A stretch of 64,000 nt of DNA from Halobellus salinus (lineage in GTDB: Archaea; Halobacteriota; Halobacteria; Halobacteriales; Haloferacaceae). The position numbers were made by a program, and so were the translations under genes. Position 1 is the first letter of the stretch. Each line of letters opens with the position of its first letter. Below are positions 8,457 to 17,081 of the stretch, one piece after another. The stretch is from contig NZ_BMOC01000007.1 of assembly GCF_014646875.1 (NCBI RefSeq), forward strand, positions 1-64,000. The letters are read 5' to 3'. The notes under the pieces are model-generated. The model did no database searches. It was not told the origin of the DNA and saw only the letters and a program-made list of their open reading frames with translations.

Positions 8457-8473
8457 CTTCTCCCGCACTGCGT

Positions 8474-8563
8474 TTTGTGACGGCGTTCATTTGTGATGGC
8501 TTTCATTTGTGATGGCTTTCATTTGTGACGGCTTTCATTTGTGACGGCTTTCATTTGTGACGG
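8474..8563 (+). repeat. 16-bp direct tandem repeat, about 5.5 units, just after tRNA-Pro
   Basis: The unit TTTGTGACGGCTTTCA (with C/T variation at the eighth base and a G in the first copy) is repeated head to tail. The array begins 18 bp after the tRNA and ends by running into a copy of the tRNA 3' half. There are no spacers, so it is not CRISPR. It may be a leftover of slippage within an integrated element. Confidence 0.85.
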
Positions 8564-8661
8564 CCGTAACCGCATCCCCACGAGCGAAGCGAGTGGGGGC
8601 CGGCGAGACGAGCGAAGCGAGTCTCGACTCGGTTCGAATCTGCGCCGGCCCACTTCTCCCG
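8562..8661 (+). repeat. Interrupted second copy of the tRNA-Pro 3' half
   Basis: Bases 8562-8574 repeat tRNA positions 8423-8435 exactly (13 bp), and 8632-8661 repeat 8436-8465 exactly (30 bp, the tRNA 3' end plus 9 bp of flank). Together they duplicate 43 contiguous bases. They are separated by a 57-bp insert built from two CGAGCGAAGCGAG-cored hairpins (CCCCAC...GTGGGG and GAGAC...GTCTC). A duplicated tRNA 3' end is the usual footprint of integrase-mediated insertion, so this could be an old att site later hit by a small repeat element. Confidence 0.8.
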
Positions 8662-8744
8662 ACGCAGCGTGTGAGGAGCGACAGCGACGAGCACGCGTAT
8701 GGAGCACGAAAGATTCGAGCACGTCTCCCGCGTGCGTCACGGCA

Positions 8745-9272
8745 CTACGAGTCCGCTTGCGGAGTCGGGAGGCCGTCCCGCGCGAGCAGAGCCCCGACAG
8801 CCGCCCAGATGACGAGTTCGACGTAACACGAGGGCGTCCCGACGTACTGGACGGCGAACGTGCCCGGTGCGGCGTCTATCCAGTCCCACTCGCTGATGAC
8901 GGGCCACAGTAGGAAGACGGTGTCCTCCGGACGCCCGTTGGTGATGATGTGGACGGCGTCGGCCAGGAGGTGACTCCCCCCGCCGAGCGCCACCGCCGCA
9001 ACGCGCCCGACGCCTGAGGGGTCACCACGCCGGCGCACCAGAAGGAGCGCGACGGCAGCCCGGAGCGCAACGAGCGCCGAGTGAGCGACGGAGTGGTACG
9101 CGGAGATCACCCCCAACATCGCCAGCGGTTTGTCGACGAGGTCCGGTAGCGCGGCGCCGGCAACCACCCAAGCCGTCGGGAACCTGCTCCGCGCACCCCG
9201 ACCGCGATGACCAGATGCGTCGGAAACAGCATACGTCTCCGTGTGGGCTCCGTGCGAGTGTGTCTTGCCCAC
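8745..9272 (-). CDS. DUF457 (YdjM-like) membrane hydrolase homologue with abnormal N-terminus
   Basis: The core matches the DUF457 membrane family, annotated as metal-dependent hydrolases: GAALPDLVDKPLAML, then HSVAHSALVALRAAVALLLV, GGGSHLLADAVHI and VFLLWPVISEWDW. Asp and His residues in these motifs are the proposed metal ligands. The first transmembrane helix expected before LPDLVDKP is missing or scrambled; the N-terminal 45 residues are hydrophilic. An in-frame GTG at 9272 is chosen as start, because a frame from 9353 would overlap the start of the divergent gene at 9340. It may be a decayed copy. Confidence 0.6.
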   Translation of the reverse strand: MGKTHSHGAHTETYAVSDASGHRGRGARSRFPTAWVVAGAALPDLVDKPLAMLGVISAYHSVAHSALVALRAAVALLLVRRRGDPSGVGRVAAVALGGGSHLLADAVHIITNGRPEDTVFLLWPVISEWDWIDAAPGTFAVQYVGTPSCYVELVIWAAVGALLARDGLPTPQADS

Positions 9273-9339
9273 GGTCGCCGAGCGTACCCACTCCGCTCGC
9301 CGACCCCGTGACACCCGCGCCGGCGAACGAAGCCGCCAA

Positions 9340-10623
9340 ATGTCGCGAATCAAAAGTCGGGTTGTGACGCCGCCCAGGCTCGTGCTGACGTGTTTGGTAG
9401 TTATCCCGCTGGTGGTGACCGCCGCAACGAATCCGGTGCTCGTGTCGGGCGAGTCGCGCTACTCGACCGACGGGGGCGGCTCCGTTTCCGGACTGACGGC
9501 GATCACCGGAACGGAGTTGGTGGTGGTTGAGGGGGAGGGCACGATCGACTACCGTGACACGCGACGTGACGAGTACTGGGACGTCGATCCGGTTCCGAAC
9601 ACGTCCGCGGTCGTCGTCTCGACGGTGGTCAAAAACCCCGACCGGCTCGACTGTTCGGACTGTACAGTCCAGCGGATCGAGCGAATCGACGTCGCGACGG
9701 GCGACCGGAGGGTGTTGTACACCGAGGTCACGCCCGGAACCCGGAATGTCGAGTGGCACGACGTCGATCGGATCAACCGAACACACCACCTGATCGCCGA
9801 CATGTCACAACACGAGGTGGAGATGGTTGATGTCTCGACGGGCACGACGGATTGGGAGTGGAGCGCCTACACCGCGCTGTCCCCGGGGTCCGGCGGTGCG
9901 TTCGACGGTGACTGGACACACCTAAACGACGTTGAGATCGTTCGTAACGGGCAGTACGTGGCTGCGAGCCTCCGCAACCACGACACCGTGGTCTTCATCA
10001 ACCGAACCTCCGGGTCGGTGAACGAAACCATCTCGCTCGGCGAGGACGACGACCACTCGATACTGTACGAACAACACAACCCGGATCATATCCCCGCGGA
10101 TCGTGGCGGGCCGGCAATGATCGTCGCCGACTCGAACAACGACCGGATTGTCGAGTACCAACGTAGCGACGGCGAGTGGGTCGAATCGTGGGTGTGGCAG
10201 GACGACCAGCTCAAGTGGCCTCGTGACGCCGACCGGCTCCCGAACGGCCACACCCTCATCACGGACACGAACAACAACCGTGTTCTTGAAGTCGACGCGC
10301 GGGGGCGAGTTCAGTGGTCGATATTCACGCCGATCAACGTTTACGACGCCGAACGGCTCTCGACGCCCGCCGAGAGTGGCGGCGGGGTGACGGCCGCAGC
10401 CGCGGATCTGGAGTCGCGAACCGTCCGCCCGGAAACCGCGCCGGAGCGGCTCCAAGCCGGCGTTGAGGCGACCCTCGGGCCGCGTGCGGTGAACGGAATC
10501 CTCTGGGTAACCCCCAGTTGGATGCGCCTCCCCGAGTTCGCGACCGTTCTCCTGAGCCTCCTGTCGGCACTCGCGCTGGCCGGCTACGAGGCGTCCGTCC
10601 GCGGGCTCCTCTCGGGCCGGTAG
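9340..10623 (+). CDS. Arylsulfotransferase (ASST)-like extracytoplasmic protein, paralogue 1
   Basis: After a basic start, residues 14-33 form a signal anchor (LVLTCLVVIPLVVTAATN). A beta-propeller-like domain follows, with DWTHLNDVEIV, YEQHNPDHI, ADSNNDRIVEYQR, WPRDADRLPNGHTLITDTNNNRVLEVD, typical of ASST/aryl-sulfate sulfotransferase-like proteins in haloarchaea. A second hydrophobic segment lies near the C-terminus (FATVLLSLLSALALAGYEA). The bacterial catalytic histidine cannot be assigned with confidence. The start is ATG 9340. It is paralogous to the protein at 12,513, with the same motif order. Confidence 0.75.
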   Translation: MSRIKSRVVTPPRLVLTCLVVIPLVVTAATNPVLVSGESRYSTDGGGSVSGLTAITGTELVVVEGEGTIDYRDTRRDEYWDVDPVPNTSAVVVSTVVKNPDRLDCSDCTVQRIERIDVATGDRRVLYTEVTPGTRNVEWHDVDRINRTHHLIADMSQHEVEMVDVSTGTTDWEWSAYTALSPGSGGAFDGDWTHLNDVEIVRNGQYVAASLRNHDTVVFINRTSGSVNETISLGEDDDHSILYEQHNPDHIPADRGGPAMIVADSNNDRIVEYQRSDGEWVESWVWQDDQLKWPRDADRLPNGHTLITDTNNNRVLEVDARGRVQWSIFTPINVYDAERLSTPAESGGGVTAAAADLESRTVRPETAPERLQAGVEATLGPRAVNGILWVTPSWMRLPEFATVLLSLLSALALAGYEASVRGLLSGR

Positions 10624-10849
10624 CCCTGGGGGCTGGCGGACCACCGAGCGAACGGGGAGGCCGCCGGCGGTCGCTCGGATCCGCGGTTCCGATCGAATAA
10701 GCCCGATTAGTCTCGATTTGATCCGGACTGACTGTCTCTGAGAGGGGGAGCGGTGGGGCGGACCGCCGGGGCCGGAGTAGTAGACGTCGCGCGCGACCCG
10801 GGGCGTCGAAACACCGGGGCAACGGTCGGACTCGACGCGCGAGCACCGA

Positions 10850-11899
10850 TCAGACCAGTGCATACACAACCGTGTACGCGACCGAAGCCAGGGTGAGCGC
10901 CGTCACGCCGGCGACCACGCCGGTGTAGACAGCGCCGGTCCGTCGGGCGTCCGCGTCGGCGTGGGCAACCGCGACCCCGCGTGGGAACGAGGTGTAGCCC
11001 ACCCACACCCCGACAACAGCGGCGAACGGGACGATCGTGGCGCCCAGCACGTGTGCGTCGACGATCGTCGGTCGGGGGAGAAGCCCCGCAGCGGGGGCGT
11101 ACGCGAGGCCGACACCGGCTCGCCGGTCGAGCGCGTCCCGAAGCCGGCCACCGATATCGGTGCGGTGGCCGGCCACCCGAGAGAACACGACGAGCCCCGC
11201 CCAGACGGCCGCCAGCTCCGCGAACAGCACGGAGACGATGTCGAGAGTCGGATCCGCCGCCAGCGAGACCCGTCCGGTCCACACCGGCGGCCCGAACGGC
11301 GAGAGAAGCGGCGGCGGCGCGGCCAGCAAGGTGTCGCCGAACGGATGCGACAGGAACCCGACGCCCGCGGCGGCGATCGTCCCCGACAGCGACAGGGCCG
11401 TCCGCGTGGCGAGGAGCCACCCGGCGACTGCAACACACGCGAGGAATCCGCCGGCGACGGCCGCGGCCGCCGGGGAGACGACGGTCCGGAACCCCCAGAG
11501 CAGCACCGCGCTCCCGACAACGGCGGAACCAGCAAGTGCGACCCTCGCGATCCGTTCCGACCGGGGTCGCGACCGGCCGCCGGGCGCGCTCCTCTGTCCC
11601 CGCGAACCCGCGACAGCCGCGCCGAGTACCAGCGTCGCGACGACCCCGGTCGGGAGCGGATGGGTCGCGACCCGGTGGGTTGCGTTCGCGACGCCCCAAA
11701 ACGTCTCCCACCCGAGCGGCGTCCCGCCCGCGACTGCGACGGCGTAGGTGGCGGCGGCGTACCCGACGTCGAAATCAGGGAGTAAAGCGGCGACGGCGGC
11801 GACCACGCCGGCGTTGAGCGCCGTCCGGTCGTCGCGGCCGACTCCGAGAGCGCCCCACCCGGCGAGCGCGAACGCCAGGAACTCGTGGCCCACGAACAT
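10850..11899 (-). CDS. DUF457-type membrane-bound hydrolase homologue
   Basis: The 349-residue polytopic membrane protein starts MFVGHEFLAFALAG, the usual start of haloarchaeal metal-dependent hydrolases of the DUF457 family. It carries LLPDFDVGY, ATHRVATHPLPTGVVATL and GFLSHPFGDTLLAAPP, giving the Asp and His positions of the proposed metal site. Eight or more hydrophobic segments are visible. The start is set at 11,899 because this matches family starts. A TATA-like CATATG region lies just upstream. The 226 bases between 10,623 and 10,850 show nothing beyond the convergent ends. Confidence 0.8.
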   Translation of the reverse strand: MFVGHEFLAFALAGWGALGVGRDDRTALNAGVVAAVAALLPDFDVGYAAATYAVAVAGGTPLGWETFWGVANATHRVATHPLPTGVVATLVLGAAVAGSRGQRSAPGGRSRPRSERIARVALAGSAVVGSAVLLWGFRTVVSPAAAAVAGGFLACVAVAGWLLATRTALSLSGTIAAAGVGFLSHPFGDTLLAAPPPLLSPFGPPVWTGRVSLAADPTLDIVSVLFAELAAVWAGLVVFSRVAGHRTDIGGRLRDALDRRAGVGLAYAPAAGLLPRPTIVDAHVLGATIVPFAAVVGVWVGYTSFPRGVAVAHADADARRTGAVYTGVVAGVTALTLASVAYTVVYALV

Positions 11900-12027
11900 C
11901 GCTTGTGTCGGGAGTCCCCGGCGCGGCGCATATGTCTTCGGTTGAGCGCTCGTCGGACGGCGGTCGACGTCGGGACGTCCCCGCGCCCACCGCGGGGATT
12001 TTGAGCCGGCGGCCGGAACCACACCGT

Positions 12028-12432
12028 ATGGACGCGACAGAGATCGATCACGCGAAACTCCGGATCCCCGCCGACGGCATCGACACTTCGCTCGGGTTCT
12101 ACCGCGACGCGCTCGGGTTCGGGATCGACGGGATGGACCTGTACGAGTCGGGCGACAAGCCGTTCTTTTCGGTCCGGCTCACCCCGGGTTCGGTGATCCA
12201 CGTCGAACCCGACAAGGGGTTCGAGCCACCGGCGCGGACCGCCTACGACCACGTCGCGGTCCGGATCGACGACACGATCGACGGGATCGAGCGGGACCTA
12301 CAGGCCGCGGGTGTCGAGGTTGACCGGCGGCTCGACCCCCTCGGCGCGACGGGCGTCGCGCCCGCCGTCTACGTCACCGACCCGTTCGGGTACCGGCTCG
12401 AACTGAAGGCCGAGCGGACCGCCGAGGCGTAG
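12028..12432 (+). CDS. VOC/glyoxalase-fold protein
   Basis: The 134-residue protein has the paired beta-alpha-beta-beta-beta modules of the vicinal oxygen chelate superfamily. DHAKLRIPADGIDTSLGFYRDALGF opens module one, and YDHVAVRIDDTIDGIERDLQAAGVEV opens module two, ending in VYVTDPFGYRLEL with the usual Glu metal ligand. One His lies in each half. The substrate is unknown; lactoylglutathione lyase activity should not be assumed. Start ATG 12028 fits the family length. Confidence 0.85.
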   Translation: MDATEIDHAKLRIPADGIDTSLGFYRDALGFGIDGMDLYESGDKPFFSVRLTPGSVIHVEPDKGFEPPARTAYDHVAVRIDDTIDGIERDLQAAGVEVDRRLDPLGATGVAPAVYVTDPFGYRLELKAERTAEA

Positions 12433-12512
12433 CGCGTCCCCGCAGACCGGGAGACGGGGCGGCGTTGACACCGAACGGCTTTTCTCGTCGGTCGTGTTTA
12501 CCACACCCAGGA

Positions 12513-13811
12513 ATGGGACCACCGGCCCCCGGCGACGCGGACGACGGCACCGGACAGCGAACGGGCGCAGTCATCGTCGTCGCCGGCGTCGCCCTCTTCG
12601 CGACCGCCCTCCTCGCTGGCGCCGCGCTCGCGCCGGACGTCGGTGCCGCCGGCGACGACGCAAGCGGGACGCTCGTCGGGTCCCACGGCGGCGGCGCGGG
12701 GCTCCACGAACGGGGGTCGGTCTACCTGCTCGACGGCCGCGAGATCGCGTGGCGCGCGGGCGACACGGACAGCTACTTCGACGTCACGAAACTCGACAAC
12801 GGGAGCGTGATGGCGGGGTTTATGCAGAGCGGCTACGACGAGTGCGGCCCCTACGAGTCGCCGTGTGCCCACACCGGCTTCCGGATCATCGACCCCAACC
12901 CCGACTCCGGTGCGGACCCGGAGATCACCCACGAGTACTCCTTTCCGGTCCGGTCCGAGAAAAATAGCGAGGTCCACGACGTGGAACTGCTCGACTCCGG
13001 GGAGTTCCTGGTCACGGACATGGACCGCGAGCGGATCTTCACCGTCCGCGGCGACGAGATCACGTGGCAGTGGAACGCTAGCCAGCGGTACGACGCCCCT
13101 GAGGATCCCACCCGGACCGACTGGCTCCACATCAACGACGTCGACGTGATCGGCGAAGACCGATATCTGGTGTCGGTCCGGAACGCGCACCAACTCGTGG
13201 TGGTTGCGCGCGGCGAGGGCGTCGTCGAGGTGATCAACGAGGGCGACCCCGAGTCCACCCGCGGGGATCCGACGCTGCTCCGCCAGCAGCACAACCCCCA
13301 GTGGCTGGGGAACGACAGCGTGCTCGTCGCCGACAGCCACAACGACCGGATCGTGGAACTCGAACGCGGGGCCGACGGCGAGTGGACGGTCGCCTGGGAG
13401 ATCTACGCTGCCGAGGGCGTGAACTTCAACTGGCCCCGCGACGCCGACCGGTTGGCGAACGGCAACACCCTGATCACCGACTCCCTGAACAAGCGGGTCG
13501 TGGAGGTCAACCGGTCGGGGGAGACCGTCTGGAGCTACAACACCCCCGAGGTCCCCTACGAGGCCGAACGCCTGCCGGAGGGCGAGACGGTCGGTGGGAC
13601 CTCCTACGCCGACGGGGGCGGCGACACGACCACGATCGGCGAGGGCAGGGACGTCCCCGTGCTGTCGTTTCTGCTGGTGATCGTCCAGACCGCGGTCCAA
13701 ACCCCGTTTTGGTTCACCGAGGTCCACGTCGCTGTCACGCTGGTGTCTCTGGTCGCCGTTCTCGTCGGGCTCGGATCTATCATCCGGGCCCGCGTTCGTG
13801 CCCGGAGGTAG
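12513..13811 (+). CDS. Arylsulfotransferase (ASST)-like extracytoplasmic protein, paralogue 2
   Basis: A signal anchor at about residues 18-42 (GAVIVVAGVALFATALLAGAAL) precedes a propeller-like domain: TKLDNGSVMAGFM, EVHDVELLDSGEFLVTDMD, DWLHINDVDVI, RQQHNPQWL, ADSHNDRIVELER and WPRDADRLANGNTLITDSLNKRVVEVN. A C-terminal transmembrane segment (VHVAVTLVSLVAVLVGLGSII) would anchor it outside the cell. Motif order is the same as in the gene at 9,340, so the two arose by duplication. A cysteine pair (DECGPYESPCAH) is present only here. Start ATG 12513. Confidence 0.75.
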   Translation: MGPPAPGDADDGTGQRTGAVIVVAGVALFATALLAGAALAPDVGAAGDDASGTLVGSHGGGAGLHERGSVYLLDGREIAWRAGDTDSYFDVTKLDNGSVMAGFMQSGYDECGPYESPCAHTGFRIIDPNPDSGADPEITHEYSFPVRSEKNSEVHDVELLDSGEFLVTDMDRERIFTVRGDEITWQWNASQRYDAPEDPTRTDWLHINDVDVIGEDRYLVSVRNAHQLVVVARGEGVVEVINEGDPESTRGDPTLLRQQHNPQWLGNDSVLVADSHNDRIVELERGADGEWTVAWEIYAAEGVNFNWPRDADRLANGNTLITDSLNKRVVEVNRSGETVWSYNTPEVPYEAERLPEGETVGGTSYADGGGDTTTIGEGRDVPVLSFLLVIVQTAVQTPFWFTEVHVAVTLVSLVAVLVGLGSIIRARVRARR

Positions 13812-13897
13812 CCGGCCGGCAATACGTGTCGCGTTCGGGGCGACGGCCACCGCCCCGTCGGAGCACCACTTTTGTTCGTCCGGCCGGATTCGGTGGT

Positions 13898-14494
13898 ATG
13901 GCCGACACTGACGCGCCCGACGGATCTGGGTCCGACACCGCCGAGGCCGACGAGCTGGCGTGGCGCACGACCGGGAGCGAGACCGAGTACACCTGTCCGG
14001 GATTTTCGGTCCGCCGTGACGACGTGGTCCTCCCGGACGGCACTGAGACCGACTTTCATTCGGTCGAGGACCCGCCAGCGGTGGTGATTCTCCCCTTCAC
14101 CCCCGACGGCGACGTGGTCGTGATCGAGGAGTGGCGGCAGTCGGTCGGGCGGGTCAACCGCGGGCTGCCGGCCGGGACCGTCGACGCCGACGACGCCGAC
14201 CTCGCCGCGGTCGCCCGCCGGGAACTCGCCGAGGAGACCGGGTACGAGGCCGAGTCGCTCCGGTATCTGTGCGCGGTCGAGCCCGCGAACGGGCTGTTGG
14301 ACAGCGTCCACCACTACTACCTGGCGCACGGGTGTGCGCCGACCGCCGACCGCGACCTCGACTTCAACGAGAGCATCCGCGTCGGGGTGGCTGACTACGA
14401 CGATCTTCTGGACGACGTTCTCGACGGGACCGTCCGCGACGGCCGCACGGTCCTCGGCGTCACCAGGTACGAACTCGCGGAGCGGTGGCGGTAG
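13898..14494 (+). CDS. NUDIX hydrolase, ADP-ribose pyrophosphatase-like
   Basis: The 198-residue protein contains the Nudix box GTVDADDADLAAVARRELAEETGY, matching G-x5-E-x7-REUxEExGU apart from an Asp in place of the first Glu. Upstream segments VVILPFTPDGDVVVIEEWRQSVGRV resemble the ADP-ribose/ADP-glucose pyrophosphatase subfamily, including the conserved E-x-x-R before the box. It probably hydrolyses a nucleoside-diphosphate sugar in the cytoplasm. The start at 13,898 gives the usual length. Confidence 0.85.
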   Translation: MADTDAPDGSGSDTAEADELAWRTTGSETEYTCPGFSVRRDDVVLPDGTETDFHSVEDPPAVVILPFTPDGDVVVIEEWRQSVGRVNRGLPAGTVDADDADLAAVARRELAEETGYEAESLRYLCAVEPANGLLDSVHHYYLAHGCAPTADRDLDFNESIRVGVADYDDLLDDVLDGTVRDGRTVLGVTRYELAERWR

Positions 14495-14550
14495 GGCGGC
14501 ACTGAGGAGACAGCCGCGGAGGGAAGGATTTTGACCCGCGACACCTTACT

Positions 14551-15378
14551 GTGGGTGTGTCCTCCGATCCGACTCCAGTCGATCGACCGGACGGTGTCGA
14601 GGCCCCGCGGTCCCCGCGCGCCGTGGCCCGAGCCTTCGCCGTGGCGATCCTGCTCTCAACGGGCGGCATCGGCGTCGGGCTATTCCTAGTGATTGTCGGT
14701 GCCCTTGTCCTCGGAGCAGCCGGGGTAGAGATCACGCCGCTTCTGGAGATTATTCTCTCCTTGGTGCTCCTAACGGTCGTAGGGTTCGGAGGTGTCGCCC
14801 TGGCGTACCTCCGGTACCGCGATTGCGATATCGACTATGTCGGGATCAATATGCCCTCGATCCGCGAGGTTGCCTACGTGATCGCGGGCTATGTCGCGTC
14901 ACTCGCACTGTTGATTATGGCCGGTGTCGTCCTTGCTGTCACCAACACTGAGTCCGCCCCGAACGCGGTAGCCGAGTCCGGAATGCAAAACCCCGAGATT
15001 TTTTTGCTTTTGATTCCGGCTTCGTTCCTCCTGATCGGCCCCTTCGAAGAACTGCTCTACCGTGGGGTGGTCCAGAACCGGTTGAGCGAAGCGTTGCCGG
15101 CCCCCGCCGCGATCGTGCTCGCGAGCCTGATCTTCGCGTCGATCCACTTCTTCTCGCTCGCGGGTGCGCCACGGGCCCAACTCGCCAGCATCTCGGTGTT
15201 GGTGCTCCCGACGCTGGTGTTCGGGACCCTGTACGAACTCACCGACAACATCGTGGTGCCGGCGCTGATCCACGGCGCGTACAACGCGACGCTGTTCTCG
15301 CTTCTGTACGTCACGCTCCGGTTCGCCCCGGACGACGCGACCCAGTTGCCCGAGGCGGTGACCGCGCTGCCGGTCTGA
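14551..15378 (+). CDS. CPBP family intramembrane metalloprotease (CAAX protease and bacteriocin-processing)
   Basis: The polytopic membrane protein has about eight hydrophobic helices. The catalytic motifs of the Abi/CPBP family are all visible: [14 protein letters not shown] (EExxxR), SIHFFSL with the first His, and [12 protein letters not shown] with the second His and Asn. The start is a GTG at 14,551, with another GTG six bases downstream as the alternative. It is 172 bp from the neighbour upstream. Substrate unknown; archaeal members are thought to process membrane proteins. Confidence 0.88.
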   Translation: MGVSSDPTPVDRPDGVEAPRSPRAVARAFAVAILLSTGGIGVGLFLVIVGALVLGAAGVEITPLLEIILSLVLLTVVGFGGVALAYLRYRDCDIDYVGINMPSIREVAYVIAGYVASLALLIMAGVVLAVTNTESAPNAVAESGMQNPEIFLLLIPASFLLIGPFEELLYRGVVQNRLSEALPAPAAIVLASLIFASIHFFSLAGAPRAQLASISVLVLPTLVFGTLYELTDNIVVPALIHGAYNATLFSLLYVTLRFAPDDATQLPEAVTALPV

Positions 15379-15475
15379 AATATTTCGTGGGTCGGGTACG
15401 GCGAGTCGAACGCCGCGAACACCGCTGCTCGGCCGATATGCGACCATACTTACCACGTCACGACTACGTCCGTGT

Positions 15476-16975
15476 ATGCGCGATCACTTCGAGCTCCGGG
15501 ACGGGGATGCCGCGGGTCGGATCGGCGAGCTCTCGGTCCCCCGCGCCGGGGTGACAGTCGAGACCCCGGCGCTGATGCCGGTGATCAACCCCAACATCCG
15601 CACCATCCCGCCCGCCGAGCTCGAATCGGCGTTCGGCGCGGAGATCCTGATCACGAACGCGTACATCATCCACTCCGGCGACGACCTTCGCGAGCGGGCC
15701 CTGTCGGAGGGGCTCCACGAGCTGCTCGGTTTCGACGGCGCCGTCGTCACCGACTCCGGATCGTTCCAGTTGGCCGAGTACGGCGATGTGGAGGTGACAA
15801 CCCGGGAGATCCTCGAATTCCAGTACGACATCGGCTCCGACATCGGGACCCCGGTCGACATCCCGACGCCGCCCGACGTCTCCCGGGAACGGGCCGAAGC
15901 CGACCTCACAAGAACGGAAGCGGCGCTGTCGGACGCTGAATCGGTCGACACCGGCGAGATGCTGGTGAACGCGCCCGTCCAGGGGTCGACGTACCCCGAC
16001 CTCCGGGAGGAAGCCGGACGGCATGCGGACGCGACCGCCCTCGATGTGTTCCCGATCGGCGCGGTCGTGCCGCTCATGAACGGCTACCGGTACGCCGACA
16101 TGACCGACGTCGTCGCCGCCGCAAAGCGCGGACTCGGCCGCGACGCCCCGGTCCACCTGTTCGGCGCGGGCCACCCGATGATGTTCGCGCTGGCGGTCGC
16201 GGCGGGGTGTGACATGTTCGACTCGGCGGCGTACGCCATCTACGCCCGCGACGACCGCTACCTGACCGTCCGGGGAACCGAACACCTCGATGACCTGGAC
16301 TACTTCCCGTGTTCGTGTCCGATCTGCACCCGCCACGACCCCAACGGGCTTCGGGCGTGCGACGAGGGCGAGCGGGAACGGCTGCTCGCGGCGCACAATC
16401 TTCACGCGTCCTTCGCAGAGATCCGGCGGATCAAGCAGGCCATCCGGTCGGGGACCCTCCTGGAACTCGTGGAGTCGCGGGCGCGCGGCCACCCTCGGGT
16501 GCTCGACGGCTACCGCGCGCTCTTGGATCACGCCGACCAACTCGAACGCGAGGACCCGGTCTCGAAGGGGTCGTTCTTCGCGCTGTCGGCGGAGTCCGCG
16601 CGCCGGCCCGAGGTCCGACGACACCACGACCGGCTCGACCGACTCGACGCCGAAGGGCGGGTGCTGCTGACCGAGGGGGGGACGCCGTCCGGCGACGAGT
16701 ACGACGCGGTCTGGCGGGTCGTGCCGCCGTTCGGGCCGTTCCCGCGAGCGCTCTCGGAGACGTACCCGCTGACCGCAACAGTCCCGGACCGTGCCGACGC
16801 GGCGGCGCAGAGAGCCGCAGCCGAGGGCGTGTGCCGAGTGGTGGCGGCCAACCCCGACGCCGACTTCGCGCTCGCACACGAGGGGTGGCCCGACGCGGCG
16901 CTAGGGCGGCTCCCCGGGGGGGTCGCGGTTGAGTCGCTGGCGGAGCGAAGCGACCCCGGCGACGACCGGGGCTGA
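15476..16975 (+). CDS. tgtA: Archaeal tRNA-guanine(15) transglycosylase TgtA
   Basis: This enzyme exchanges guanine-15 of tRNA for preQ0, the first tRNA-bound step of archaeosine synthesis. The 499-residue protein has [38 protein letters not shown] with the substrate-binding Asp, [12 protein letters not shown] and [25 protein letters not shown] containing the nucleophile Asp. The zinc site is CSCPICTRH. It is followed about 100 bp later by arcS, which performs the next step, so the pathway is clustered. Confidence 0.95.
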   Translation: MRDHFELRDGDAAGRIGELSVPRAGVTVETPALMPVINPNIRTIPPAELESAFGAEILITNAYIIHSGDDLRERALSEGLHELLGFDGAVVTDSGSFQLAEYGDVEVTTREILEFQYDIGSDIGTPVDIPTPPDVSRERAEADLTRTEAALSDAESVDTGEMLVNAPVQGSTYPDLREEAGRHADATALDVFPIGAVVPLMNGYRYADMTDVVAAAKRGLGRDAPVHLFGAGHPMMFALAVAAGCDMFDSAAYAIYARDDRYLTVRGTEHLDDLDYFPCSCPICTRHDPNGLRACDEGERERLLAAHNLHASFAEIRRIKQAIRSGTLLELVESRARGHPRVLDGYRALLDHADQLEREDPVSKGSFFALSAESARRPEVRRHHDRLDRLDAEGRVLLTEGGTPSGDEYDAVWRVVPPFGPFPRALSETYPLTATVPDRADAAAQRAAAEGVCRVVAANPDADFALAHEGWPDAALGRLPGGVAVESLAERSDPGDDRG

Positions 16976-17081
16976 CACCCCGGATGTGGCTGCCAGCAAA
17001 TATCCGTTTCCTGTCACATACGCGAGCTGTCTAGGAACGCAAACGGACAGATAATTCACGCTCCCCACCGATTAGGCGTGT

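Noticed and set aside
8474-8563. Tandem 16-bp repeats considered as a CRISPR array
   Set aside because: Units are directly adjacent with no unique spacers, and no cas genes are in the window. The coding repeats at 39,631, 52,887 and 58,496 fail for the same reason.
11905-12027. Longer N-terminus for the glyoxalase-fold protein
   Set aside because: The upstream in-frame residues are Arg/Pro-rich and unlike the family; the ATG at 12,028 gives the normal start.
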